Below are positions 1 to 7,472 of a stretch of 8,258 nt of DNA, piece by piece; positions within the stretch are counted from its first letter, which is position 1, and the number at the start of each line of letters is the position of its first letter. The DNA is taken from NCBI GenBank assembly GCA_030592625.1, contig JAUVIY010000098.1, forward strand, positions 1-8,258. Reading direction: 5' to 3'. This stretch comes from Spirochaeta sp. (GTDB lineage: Bacteria > Spirochaetota > Spirochaetia > DSM-2461). The position numbers and the translations under genes are program-made. Below the pieces are notes generated by a model. It was not told the DNA's origin. It saw only the letters and a list, made by a program, of their open reading frames with translations, and made no database searches.

Positions 1-639
1 GATGCCGCCGTCCCCGAGGCATCGAAATCACTCATCTGTGCCGAGCGTGCCCTGATAGGAATCGACGGAACCGTCAGGCGGCTGGACGGGAGGGAAGCGG
101 TGCTCTCTCTGCCCGGAGTCAAGGAAGTGTTTCTGCGATATCTTCCCGGTGATCGCCTGTCATTTCCCCGTAACAACGTGGAAAAGGCCGGTAACGTCAT
201 TGTCACCGGAGCGGACAGGGCCGAAGCGGAAACCCGGGCTCTTGCGGCTTTGCGGGCACTGCGCCTGGAACTGGACCCGTTGGACAACGCAACAGGATCT
301 TATCTCGATACCGGGGGTCCGTTCCCTCCCGATACTTTCGAACCGGCAGGGGAGGGTGAGCTTTCCATATTTCTGGATGATCTCTGGCGCACCCATGCCC
401 CACGGCCTTCCCGGGGATGCCCGGTATCACCGGCTGTGATACCCTTACCGCCTTCATCCCCGGTTACCGATTATACTGGACGCAGTATCGCGGATATTCT
501 GGTTATCCTGTCCGGAGAAGGCCTGGTACGAATCGACGGCGCTCCGCCGGAAAGCATGATTGTGCTTTCGGATTTCTGGAAAGCCCTGATCCGGGGCGGA
601 TTGCCGGGAGCGAGGTGGTATCTTGAACATCGCAGCTGA
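1..639 (+). CDS. C-terminal part of a probable ATP-grasp-type protein (5' end outside window)
   Basis: The frame is open from the first base to TGA at 637–639, so the gene begins upstream and only its last 212 codons are here. Residues about 34–95 of the fragment (SLPGVKEVFLRYLPGD, then GNVIVTGADRAEAETRALAAL) resemble the end of ATP-grasp ligases. In those, a short 'pGV..v....G' strand segment is followed by a 'G.V..tG.d..eA...a..al' strand-helix. The ATP- and metal-binding core would lie before the window, so neither substrate nor activity can be named. The remaining roughly 110 residues are proline-rich and match no domain I recognise. The 3' end overlaps the amidase start at TTG 623, which suggests co-transcription with the cell-wall genes downstream. 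The family call rests on the pattern alone. The reading frame itself is well supported by its length and gene-like codon use. Confidence 0.55.
   Translation, partial: DAAVPEASKSLICAERALIGIDGTVRRLDGREAVLSLPGVKEVFLRYLPGDRLSFPRNNVEKAGNVIVTGADRAEAETRALAALRALRLELDPLDNATGSYLDTGGPFPPDTFEPAGEGELSIFLDDLWRTHAPRPSRGCPVSPAVIPLPPSSPVTDYTGRSIADILVILSGEGLVRIDGAPPESMIVLSDFWKALIRGGLPGARWYLEHRS
612..618 (+). promoter_or_regulatory. Ribosome binding site deciding the amidase TTG start
   Basis: GAGGTGG lies 4 nt before TTG 623. The later in-frame candidates, GTG 641 and ATG 656, have no purine-rich sequence at a suitable distance. The site sits inside the upstream gene, so the two genes overlap by 17 nt. Confidence 0.5.
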
Positions 640-1690
640 AGTGCCCCGGCATACGATGCGCCGTATCATTCCCCTTTGCCTGGCCGCGCTTCTTGTCATG
701 TTGATTCCCAGAGCCGCTCTTGCCGAGTCGGTTACCCTGGAAGATCTGCTTCTACAGACCGGTGCGACACTTCGTTGGGATCCCTGGCGTCACACTGGAA
801 ACCTGAGTCGTGAGGGTACAGTGCTGGTATTCAGGTCCGGCGACCCCTGGATGATACTGAACGGTGAAAAGCTGATCGTCACCGGTACGATTCTCGAAGA
901 ACGGGGACGCTTGATTTTTTCACCTGAAGCGGCAGATACCATCCTGAAGATATTCGGCGTGGAATCCGACTCATCAGCATCCTACAGACTTTCCACAATA
1001 CTTATTGACCCCGGGCACGGCGGCAGGGATTCAGGTGCCGGCCGGGAGTGGCCGGTTGACGGCATCGGATACCCCCTGACTGAAAAAGACATTGTTCTGG
1101 AAATAAGCCTCAGACTTGCAGAAGCCCTTCGTAAGAGGTTTCCCGACAAACAGGTGCTGCTGACCAGAGACAAGGATATTTATCCATCTCTGGAAGACCG
1201 GGTTTCCCTGGCCAACGGTGTCGAACTTCAGCCCAGGGAAGGCATGATTTACCTGTCCATTCATGCCAATGCTTCACTCAATCCCCGGGCTGAAGGTTAT
1301 GAGGTATGGTACCTGCCCCGGGATTACCGCAGGATGCTCGTAGATCCCCTTTCACTCGGCGGCAGCGGTACTTCCATTGCCCCGATCGTCAATGCACTCT
1401 GGGAGGAGGAATTCACCCATGAAAGTGTGCGACTTGCAGATATGATACTCCGGGGATTCGATCAGTCACTCGGTCCTGATATTCCCAACAGGGGGAGACG
1501 CGAGGAGAGTTGGTTTGTCGTTCGGAACGCAAGAATGGCATCGGTACTGGTGGAAGTTGGCTTTTTAACCCGGGAAGCGGAAGCCGATCGGCTTCGCCGT
1601 CCTGAATACTTGAGCCGGATTACCCAAGGTATCTATAATGGTGTAACCGATTTCGTCAGTTATTTCGAAAGCAAGGAGATTCGCTTTTGA
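623..1690 (+). CDS. Exported N-acetylmuramoyl-L-alanine amidase (Amidase_3 family)
   Basis: This is a zinc-dependent hydrolase that cuts the bond between N-acetylmuramic acid and the stem peptide of peptidoglycan in the periplasm. Residues 13–34 form a signal peptide (two arginines, a hydrophobic core, then ALA before E35). Residues about 37–115 form a small beta-rich domain resembling the stalk-like domains that precede some amidases; I am less sure of that part. The catalytic domain spans about 124–350. Zinc ligands are H132 in DPGHGG, E154 in LTEKD and H214 in LSIHAN, and the catalytic glutamate is E311 in VLVEVGFLT. All are intact. TTG 623 is chosen for its Shine-Dalgarno match; ATG 656 would give a shorter but still exportable protein. 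The gene overlaps both neighbours. Treponema pallidum also has an amidase gene just upstream of flaA (from memory), which suggests a link to cell-wall remodelling around periplasmic flagella. Confidence 0.92.
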   Translation: MNIAAEVPRHTMRRIIPLCLAALLVMLIPRAALAESVTLEDLLLQTGATLRWDPWRHTGNLSREGTVLVFRSGDPWMILNGEKLIVTGTILEERGRLIFSPEAADTILKIFGVESDSSASYRLSTILIDPGHGGRDSGAGREWPVDGIGYPLTEKDIVLEISLRLAEALRKRFPDKQVLLTRDKDIYPSLEDRVSLANGVELQPREGMIYLSIHANASLNPRAEGYEVWYLPRDYRRMLVDPLSLGGSGTSIAPIVNALWEEEFTHESVRLADMILRGFDQSLGPDIPNRGRREESWFVVRNARMASVLVEVGFLTREAEADRLRRPEYLSRITQGIYNGVTDFVSYFESKEIRF

Positions 1691-2187
1691 CCAGACAGCA
1701 ACACCGGTTTCTCACCGGCCCCTTAATACCCATTTTTTTATTTGTAATGGCATTTCTGATATCACTTGCAGCATTCATAGTATTTAATCCCGGTAAGGAC
1801 GGGCGGGTTTTTTATTATCCGGATAATTCCGGGATCAGGATCGGTACCGAACGCCGGGGCATACCTCAGCGGCATGATATCGAAAGCCAGATCGCCGTGT
1901 TCCTGAAAGAACTGGTGCTCGGCCCCGTCAATCTCGAACTCACCCATACGGTACCTTCGGGAACGGACATACGGCATGTTGCCGTTGTGGGTAAAACTGT
2001 TTATGTTGATCTGGATCGGAGGATGCTTAAAACTGAGATGGAACTGCCGATTTCCTTCGATCAGGCATTGGAAAATGTTCGATATAACATACTTTTCAAT
2101 TTTCCCCGAGTTGAAGAGGTTACCTTCACAGTAGAGGGTCAACAGGTCCATACACCGCTATATGCGGGCCCTGAAAACGCGGATTGA
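1687..2187 (+). CDS. Membrane-anchored GerMN-domain protein
   Basis: This 166-residue protein has one N-terminal membrane segment (residues about 12–33), so it is probably an inner-membrane protein with its bulk in the periplasm. Residues about 65–155 match the GerMN (sporulation/spore germination GerM-like) domain: FLKELVLGP, then a VPSGT turn, a beta strand, and VYVDLDRR. The domain recurs in envelope proteins of many non-sporulating bacteria and often sits beside cell-wall amidases, as here. Its molecular role is unsettled; peptidoglycan binding or scaffolding is likely. The TTG start overlaps the amidase stop (TTGA) and has AAGGAG at 1673–1678, 8 nt upstream, so translation is probably coupled. 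No terminator is visible after the stop codon, only A-rich sequence. Confidence 0.8.
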   Translation: MTRQQHRFLTGPLIPIFLFVMAFLISLAAFIVFNPGKDGRVFYYPDNSGIRIGTERRGIPQRHDIESQIAVFLKELVLGPVNLELTHTVPSGTDIRHVAVVGKTVYVDLDRRMLKTEMELPISFDQALENVRYNILFNFPRVEEVTFTVEGQQVHTPLYAGPENAD

Positions 2188-2222
2188 AAAAAAAGGACCA
2201 AAAAAAGGGGAAAAATGGCACA

Positions 2223-2266
2223 AATAGAATTTAATTCGTTGACAGTTTCCGACACCCCGCTATAGT
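2223..2266 (+). promoter_or_regulatory. Sigma-70-type promoter of flaA
   Basis: A perfect -35 box TTGACA (2239–2244) and a -10 box TATAGT (2261–2266) are separated by 16 nt. An AT-rich stretch (2223–2238) directly before the -35 box could act as an UP element, and poly-A runs lie further upstream (2187–2215). Transcription should begin near 2273, giving a 5' leader of about 40 nt before the flaA ATG. This is the best promoter upstream of a protein gene in the window, in keeping with flaA making an abundant structural protein. Confidence 0.8.
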
Positions 2267-2300
2267 TTTTCTTAGATAGTAATCAAATGCATATTTTGGC

Positions 2301-2307
2301 AAAGGAG
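2301..2307 (+). promoter_or_regulatory. Ribosome binding site setting the flaA start at ATG 2314
   Basis: AAAGGAG ends 6 nt before ATG 2314. This shows that the in-frame ATG 2287, which would add nine residues before the signal peptide, is not the start. Confidence 0.85.
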
Positions 2308-2313
2308 CCTCTT

Positions 2314-3282
2314 ATGAAAAAGATTCTCGTATTCTTGGCTGCCATTCTGATCGTTTCCGGAGCGGCATTCGCTGAGGAAAGCGTATTGATCGACTTCAAC
2401 GAACTTCTGGACGATTATCAGGGTGAGCATCAGGGAACTCTTGTGGACTTCAGCTCCGTCGCCGGTACCCGATTCACTGAGGAAGAGAAGGCGGAAATGA
2501 ACACATCCCTCTATGTTCCTAATTGGGATGTTGTGCTTTCAAGTTCGTCCAGAACAGTCACCAACAACCGGTTCTCTTATGTCCGTGTCGTTACTGTCGG
2601 TGAGAGCGCCGCCCAGTTTGCCGGTAATCAGGTTATGGGTGTACGGGTTCATTATCCCGAGGGATCATTCAATTCCTATGCATGGGTCAAACCACCATTC
2701 GCCATTCCCGCTTACGCTACCAGCCCTGTTATTGAAGACGCACCTCGGGGCGATCAGTTCACCGGCTTCGGCGTTGTGAAGAATGTCGGCGTCATCAAGA
2801 ACGTCAAGGTTAATGTATACGGCATGAATTTCCCCATGGGTATGGCTGTCGTCATTATTGATGAGCAGGAAAAGACCCAGCAGATGCCCCTGGGTTATCT
2901 GAACTTCGACGGTTGGCGTGAGCTTACATGGCAAAACCCCAATTACATCACCGAAGTTCGGAATAGAACAATCAAGCAAGTACCCCTGTATCCCCGCAGC
3001 GCACCCTCCATCACCCTGGAAAGTCTCCAGTTCTACCGGGACGCCATGCAGGAGGGCGGTGACTTTATCGTCTATGTTAAAGACATCGTGGTCACCTACG
3101 ACCAAGCTGTTATTCAGGATGTCGATACCGACCTGAATCATGAAGAAGTCTGGGGCATTCTTGCACAGCGTGAAGAAGATCGGCGCAATGCCGAGCTGAA
3201 CCGCCTGGGCAACCTTCAGGTTCTCCGCTATCTGGAAGAAAAGAAAATGCACCAGGAGCCCGAAGGCGCCGATACCGACTAG
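2314..3282 (+). CDS. flaA: Flagellar filament outer layer (sheath) protein FlaA
   Basis: FlaA forms the sheath around the core of spirochaete periplasmic flagella and affects filament stiffness. The 322-residue product starts at ATG 2314, with a good Shine-Dalgarno upstream. Residues 1–20 are a classic signal peptide (MKKILVFLAA, then SGAAFA before EE), as expected for the exported sheath subunit. The FlaA hallmark is at about residues 198–211, FDGWRELTWQNPNYI, followed by the SITLESLQFYRD and FIVYVKDIVVTYDQA segments. The C-terminal tail is charged and helical (about 276–322). Its length is slightly below the roughly 350 residues of treponemal FlaA. It has its own promoter upstream and a hairpin terminator downstream, so it can be made independently of the chemotaxis genes. 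A flaA–cheA–cheW–cheX–cheY order is known in Borrelia burgdorferi. Confidence 0.93.
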   Translation: MKKILVFLAAILIVSGAAFAEESVLIDFNELLDDYQGEHQGTLVDFSSVAGTRFTEEEKAEMNTSLYVPNWDVVLSSSSRTVTNNRFSYVRVVTVGESAAQFAGNQVMGVRVHYPEGSFNSYAWVKPPFAIPAYATSPVIEDAPRGDQFTGFGVVKNVGVIKNVKVNVYGMNFPMGMAVVIIDEQEKTQQMPLGYLNFDGWRELTWQNPNYITEVRNRTIKQVPLYPRSAPSITLESLQFYRDAMQEGGDFIVYVKDIVVTYDQAVIQDVDTDLNHEEVWGILAQREEDRRNAELNRLGNLQVLRYLEEKKMHQEPEGADTD

Positions 3283-3313
3283 TAAGGTATTTTGGTACAG
3301 ACATGCAGATTAC

Positions 3314-3339
3314 AAGACCCGGCTCAGGCCGGGTCTTTT
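3314..3339 (+). terminator. Intrinsic terminator after flaA
   Basis: The 8-bp GC-rich stem GACCCGGC (3316–3323) / GCCGGGTC (3328–3335) has a 4-nt loop, extends by two A-T pairs, and is followed by TTTT. The T run is short, so some read-through into cheA is possible. Confidence 0.75.
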
Positions 3340-3386
3340 CTGTAATGAAACCCTAAAACACATAGCAGTTGCCTGAAGTTTTCCCT

Positions 3387-3392
3387 TATAAT
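3387..3392 (+). promoter_or_regulatory. Candidate -10 box for the che operon
   Basis: A perfect TATAAT lies 27 nt before the cheA ATG and after the flaA terminator. No convincing -35 box stands 16–18 nt upstream and there is no TG extension. It is therefore only a candidate, but the operon needs either a promoter here or read-through from flaA. Confidence 0.35.
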
Positions 3393-3419
3393 GGAAGAGA
3401 CTTTTTCAAGGCGGTGGAT

Positions 3420-5714
3420 ATGAGCGACTACCTGGACCCGAATAACGAAGAACTCCTGAAAGATTTCTTTTCCGAAGCCTTCATGCAGGTTGAAGTGATG
3501 GAACAGAACATCCTTGCCCTGGAGGACGACCCCGGGGATCAGGATGCCATCGACGAGATATTCCGGGCCGCTCATACACTGAAAGGCGGTTCGGCGACTG
3601 TTCAAATGAACGAGCTCTCGTCATTCACTCATCTGTTGGAAGATCTTCTCGATGAAATCCGCAGTGGCAAGGTTCGTGTTACCGAAGAGAATGTTGACGT
3701 ACTCCTGTCTTCCATAGATGTCACCAAGTCCATGCTTGCCTCCCGGCAGAACGGCGAAGTGTATGAAGAGGATTATTCCGGAGTATCGGTCAATCTGGAG
3801 CTGATGATTGCCAAAAAGGGTGTAATCGAACCGGAACCGGAAGTTAAACCCGCTCCATCAAGTGCAGTAAAAGAGAGCCCGGGATTATCTGAATACGAGA
3901 AACTGGAGCTGAAAGAAGCAGCGGGAAAAGGTGAAAAAGTACTTCTGGTCCGTGTTTCATTTGATGAATCAAATCCGATGAATTCAGTCGGAGGGATACA
4001 GGTTTTTGCTAAACTCAAAGACCTGGGACAAATTCTCAAGACAGTTCCTGACTTCGACGCACTCTACGAAGATATGTATCATCCGATTGTCGATTATTAC
4101 CTTTCCACGAGTGCGGAAAAGGATAATCTTGCCGATTCGGTGCATATCAATGAAGTCACTTCGTCCATTCTTGTCATAAATATGGACGAAAATGTCGCCG
4201 AAACTACCGCAGCTGTTGAGCCTGTAGCCATAGAGGAAGCTGAAGAACTCATTCCGGCCGTTAAGGAAAATGTTGTTCCCAAATCACATCCAAAATCTGT
4301 TATGAAGCGGGATACTTCCAGCGGATCCATTCTCCGGGTTGATAGCGGGCGAATTGATAATTTATTGAATCTGGTGAGTGAGTCGGTTATCAACAAAGCG
4401 ACATTCAACCAGATAAGCATACAGTTCAATGAAATACTCGGAGGGCTGACAACTGCGGAAAAGGCTTATAAAGATGGTTTAAAAGATCTTTTTGATTCTT
4501 TGCCTGACAAGCTCAATGAAATCAAAAATGGCAGATCCGTCAAGGAGATTAAATCTGAGATTAACGAAAAGTACAGTGGACTTTTCTCCATATTCGATGC
4601 TTTCGAATCCAGGCTGAAAGGCAACATCGGGGCTTTCAGAAATACAGCGGCGAACCTGGGACAAAATACCGGCGATCTTCACGAAGCTATCCTGAAAATA
4701 CGGATGGTTCCCATTAATCAGATTTTCAGCCGATTTCCGAGACTGCTCAGAGACTTGTCCAGGAGTCTGGACAAGCAGATCGATCTGATTATTGAGGGCG
4801 AGGACACCGAACTGGATAAATCCGTAACCGAAGAGCTTCTCGATCCCCTGATGCACTGTATCCGGAATTCGATGGATCACGGTATCGAATCACCTGAAAT
4901 CAGAAATAAAGCAGGCAAACCCGGTGAGGGGAGATTGCTGCTGAAAGCTTCCAATGAAGGAAATATGATTGTCATCGAAATTGAAGATGACGGAGCCGGT
5001 ATTGACATAGATAAAATCAGATCGAAGGCCATCGAGCGGGGTATCATCCATCCGGATAAGGCGCTTTCCGATATGGAGGCTTTCAACCTCATTTTCGAAC
5101 CGGGATTCTCTACAGCCGGCGAGGTAACGAATATCTCCGGCCGGGGCGTTGGACTCGATGTTGTACGTAAGAAGATCGAGAAACTGAACGGCAGCGTCGC
5201 TGTCTGGTCCAAACTGGGGGAAGGAACACGATTTACCATCAAACTTCCACTCACATTGGCCATCATTCAGGGCCTTCTGGTGAGGGTAGGAACCGAGATT
5301 TATGCCCTTCCCATTACAAGTGTACTTGAAAGCCACCGAATCAAGCCTGAAGAAATCAATATTATCGACAATTACGAGGTATTCAATGTCAGGGAGGATG
5401 TTGTCAGCCTCCTGCGCCTCGGAAAACTCTTCCGAATCGATACGGAGGAAGACTCGGAGTACAATTTCATTGTCATTGTTGGAAGCGGGGACAAAAAAAT
5501 GGGGCTGATGGTGGATTCTCTCATGGGTGAGGAGGATGTGGTCATTAAACCATTGAAAGATAGGTATACGAATTCTCCGGGTATCGCGGGAGCCACCATT
5601 CTGGGTGATGGAACAGTTTCACTTATTATTGATGTCAGCCAATTGCTGGATCTGAGTGTACGGAAAGGACAGGAAGACAGACAGAACCGGGTCGCACAGC
5701 AGGGGGAAGTATGA
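3420..5714 (+). CDS. cheA: Chemotaxis histidine kinase CheA with expanded dimerisation domain
   Basis: CheA autophosphorylates under receptor control and passes phosphate to CheY. The 764-residue product starts at ATG 3420, behind AAGGCGGTGG (3408–3417); the open frame extends to TTG 3369, but that stretch does not look like protein. Domains in order: P1/HPt about 1–115 with phospho-accepting H52 in AAHTLKGG; an acidic, proline-containing linker; a P2-like CheY-docking domain about 172–258; a second linker to about 300; P3 dimerisation about 303–430; P4 ATPase about 430–610 with N-box MHCIRNSMDHGIE (N483), EDDGAGI and GRGVGLDVV; and P5, CheW-like, about 611–745. All catalytic motifs are intact. 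From RVD (306–308) to KIRMVP (427–431), P3 spans about 124 residues, roughly twice the canonical length. Atypical P3 domains have been described for Treponema denticola CheA. The stop codon overlaps the next gene's ATG (ATGA), so translation is coupled. Confidence 0.96.
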   Translation: MSDYLDPNNEELLKDFFSEAFMQVEVMEQNILALEDDPGDQDAIDEIFRAAHTLKGGSATVQMNELSSFTHLLEDLLDEIRSGKVRVTEENVDVLLSSIDVTKSMLASRQNGEVYEEDYSGVSVNLELMIAKKGVIEPEPEVKPAPSSAVKESPGLSEYEKLELKEAAGKGEKVLLVRVSFDESNPMNSVGGIQVFAKLKDLGQILKTVPDFDALYEDMYHPIVDYYLSTSAEKDNLADSVHINEVTSSILVINMDENVAETTAAVEPVAIEEAEELIPAVKENVVPKSHPKSVMKRDTSSGSILRVDSGRIDNLLNLVSESVINKATFNQISIQFNEILGGLTTAEKAYKDGLKDLFDSLPDKLNEIKNGRSVKEIKSEINEKYSGLFSIFDAFESRLKGNIGAFRNTAANLGQNTGDLHEAILKIRMVPINQIFSRFPRLLRDLSRSLDKQIDLIIEGEDTELDKSVTEELLDPLMHCIRNSMDHGIESPEIRNKAGKPGEGRLLLKASNEGNMIVIEIEDDGAGIDIDKIRSKAIERGIIHPDKALSDMEAFNLIFEPGFSTAGEVTNISGRGVGLDVVRKKIEKLNGSVAVWSKLGEGTRFTIKLPLTLAIIQGLLVRVGTEIYALPITSVLESHRIKPEEINIIDNYEVFNVREDVVSLLRLGKLFRIDTEEDSEYNFIVIVGSGDKKMGLMVDSLMGEEDVVIKPLKDRYTNSPGIAGATILGDGTVSLIIDVSQLLDLSVRKGQEDRQNRVAQQGEV

Positions 5715-6976
5715 AACAAACAGAAGAGCAAACCCGTGTCGACTTTAAAATGATCACCTTTACGCTGGCAGGCAAGGATTACGGGATCGACATCATGAAG
5801 GTGAAGGAGATTTCAAAGGCTACAAAATTTACATTCGTTCCCAATGCAGCCCCTTTTGTCAAAGGGGTTTACAACCTGCGCGGCGATATCATATCAGTCA
5901 TCGATTTAAGTATTTACTTCAATCTTCAGAATACTGAAGTTGAAAATGATGGTATTGAGAATATGATTATCCTCAGACTTGAGGAGCATGTTATTGCGGT
6001 AATCGTTGATACCATAGATAAAGTAGTCGGCATCACCTCCGAAAACATCCAGCCGCCCCATCCTCTTTTCGGGGATGTCAATATCAAGTACATCAGCGGT
6101 GTCGTCGAAAACGAAGGCCGTCTGTATGTGATTTTTGATGTGGAACGAATATTCGGAAACGAAGAGCCTGTTGAACCTATCAACACTGCGGATTTCCGTA
6201 CTCAGGAATCGACGGTATCCACGGCGGTCAATGCCAATAAAGAAGATGTTGACATTGGATTTATTGAGGAAACCCTCATCACATTTCTTTCATTCCACTC
6301 AAGTCCTGTTAATCAGGTATGGATCCGAAACAGATTTGAAGCATGGAAAAAGCAGAAGGGGGATAACATCCAGCTCGTCAATGAGCATGATGCCGAGTCA
6401 TACCTGGCACCCTTCTCCTCACCGTTTTCCGGTACCTTCTGGAGCAATGAATACGCTGAGAAAGTCGCCTCTTTTCTCTCTGAAGGACACACCGGTAATT
6501 TCTATGTCTGGAATCCGGGCTGTGGCAGCGGATACGAGAGTTACTCGATAGCTTGTATGGTGAAAAACAAACTTCCTTCGGTTCATTTAAAGATTGTGGC
6601 CCATGATAACGACCTCATCCGAATATCCACCGCACCGGGTCTTGTTGTTCCTCAATCATCACTTGAAAGTCATTACGACAGATTTCTTACCGAGGGGAAG
6701 AAGGGGATACAATTCAATAAGGAAATCAAGGATGCCATTCTTTTTGAATACCACGATATCACCCATGACAACACATTACCGAAACTGGATCTGGTGGTAA
6801 TGCGCGAAACAGTTTCATACCTTGTGCCAGACAGACAGAACTATATTTTCGGTGTCCTGGATGAAATGATGAAGCCTGGAAGTCTGCTGGTTCTCGGGGC
6901 AAATGAAGAACCCCTGAATCCCGATGCCTGGAATAAAGTCGAAAATTCCGGCGTCGCAGCGTATAAGAAGAAATAA
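5711..6976 (+). CDS. CheW fused to a divergent CheR-like methyltransferase domain
   Basis: The 421-residue protein has two parts. Residues about 11–150 are a CheW domain (DFKMITFTLAGKDYGIDI, VKGVYNLRGDIISVIDL, then LYVIFDVERIFG), the adaptor linking CheA to chemoreceptors. After a polar linker (about 151–178), residues about 180–421 resemble CheR. A SAM-binding loop YVWNPGCGSGYESYSIA (265–281) replaces the usual C.SGEEPYS, AHDND (297–301) replaces ATDID, and LDLVVMRETVSYL (359–371) replaces the ..CRNVLIYF motif. The TNLTxFFR motif expected for receptor methylation is not recognisable. The fold probably still binds SAM but may not methylate receptors. Spirochaete fusions of this type, called CheW-CheR-like or CheWS in T. 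denticola (from memory), have been proposed as SAM sensors in receptor arrays. AGGGGG (5701–5706) precedes the ATG, which overlaps the cheA stop by 4 nt. The gene could be listed simply as cheW in other genomes. Confidence 0.9.
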   Translation: MKQTEEQTRVDFKMITFTLAGKDYGIDIMKVKEISKATKFTFVPNAAPFVKGVYNLRGDIISVIDLSIYFNLQNTEVENDGIENMIILRLEEHVIAVIVDTIDKVVGITSENIQPPHPLFGDVNIKYISGVVENEGRLYVIFDVERIFGNEEPVEPINTADFRTQESTVSTAVNANKEDVDIGFIEETLITFLSFHSSPVNQVWIRNRFEAWKKQKGDNIQLVNEHDAESYLAPFSSPFSGTFWSNEYAEKVASFLSEGHTGNFYVWNPGCGSGYESYSIACMVKNKLPSVHLKIVAHDNDLIRISTAPGLVVPQSSLESHYDRFLTEGKKGIQFNKEIKDAILFEYHDITHDNTLPKLDLVVMRETVSYLVPDRQNYIFGVLDEMMKPGSLLVLGANEEPLNPDAWNKVENSGVAAYKKK

Positions 6977-6983
6977 TATTCAT

Positions 6984-7459
6984 AGGAGAACGACATGAGA
7001 GTCGAATACATCAATCCATTTGTGGAAGCGGCGTACAATATCATGCATGAAGTACTGCAGACGGAAATTGTTCGTAAGGATCTCTACCTGAAGAAAACAG
7101 CCCAACCTGTTTTGGGTGTGGCTGCGCTTGTCGGACTGGCAGGGGATGTCGAGGGCAGGGTACTCATCGATATGAATCAGTCGACTGCCACCAAGATAGC
7201 ATCGACAATGAACGGTGAAGAACTGACTGAGATGGATGAACTTGTGATGGCTACCATTACGGAACTGGCCAATATGATTACCGCCCAGGCAGTTACCAAA
7301 CTATTCGATCTTGGTTTCAAGTTCGATCTCACTCCTCCGTCCATATTCACCGGAGAAAACATGCAGGTATCCAATTCGAATGTCGAAGCTCTTATCGTTC
7401 CCCTGGAGATGCCCCAGGGTCTCGTTGAAATCAACGTTGCCATCAGGGAACGTATGTAG
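6984..7459 (+). CDS. cheX: CheY-P phosphatase CheX (CDS from ATG 6995, with its ribosome binding site)
   Basis: CheX removes phosphate from CheY-P and so resets the motor signal; spirochaetes use it where enterics use CheZ. The coding sequence runs from ATG 6995 to TAG 7459 (154 residues), and AGGAG (6984–6988) lies 6 nt upstream. The signature E-x-x-N phosphatase motif is present as E90-L-A-N93 in the helix ATITELANMITAQA. The N-terminal opening MRVEYINPFVEAAYNIM and the LVGLAGDVEGRVLIDM strand pair match CheX throughout, and the length is typical for the family. The gap to the preceding gene is 18 nt. The next gene's ribosome binding site overlaps the cheX stop, so the product is probably made together with CheY, its substrate. 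Nothing appears truncated or missing. Confidence 0.94.
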
Positions 7460-7463
7460 GAGG
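7458..7463 (+). promoter_or_regulatory. Ribosome binding site of cheY overlapping the cheX stop
   Basis: A consensus AGGAGG begins inside the TAG stop codon of cheX and lies 9 nt before TTG 7473. It supports that rare start, since no in-frame ATG occurs before the DDSM motif, and it points to coupled translation. Confidence 0.8.
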
Positions 7464-7472
7464 ACCTGAATT

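Noticed and set aside
1762..2151. A 129-codon minus-strand frame opposite the GerMN gene
   Set aside because: The plus-strand gene has a membrane segment, a GerMN domain and a coupled start. The opposite frame shows nothing recognisable.
2187..2216. A Rho-independent terminator in the A-rich sequence after the GerMN gene
   Set aside because: The runs are A, not T, on the transcribed sense, and no GC-rich stem precedes a T tract.
2665..3252. A 195-codon open frame on the minus strand inside flaA
   Set aside because: It is a shadow of FlaA codons, with no recognisable domain and no ribosome binding site, and it lies opposite a strongly supported gene.
3391..3423. A nine-residue leader frame (METFSRRWI) whose TGA overlaps the cheA ATG
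   Set aside because: The overlap looks like translational coupling, but there is no ribosome binding site before ATG 3391 and that ATG lies within the candidate -10 box, so it would be missing from transcripts starting there.
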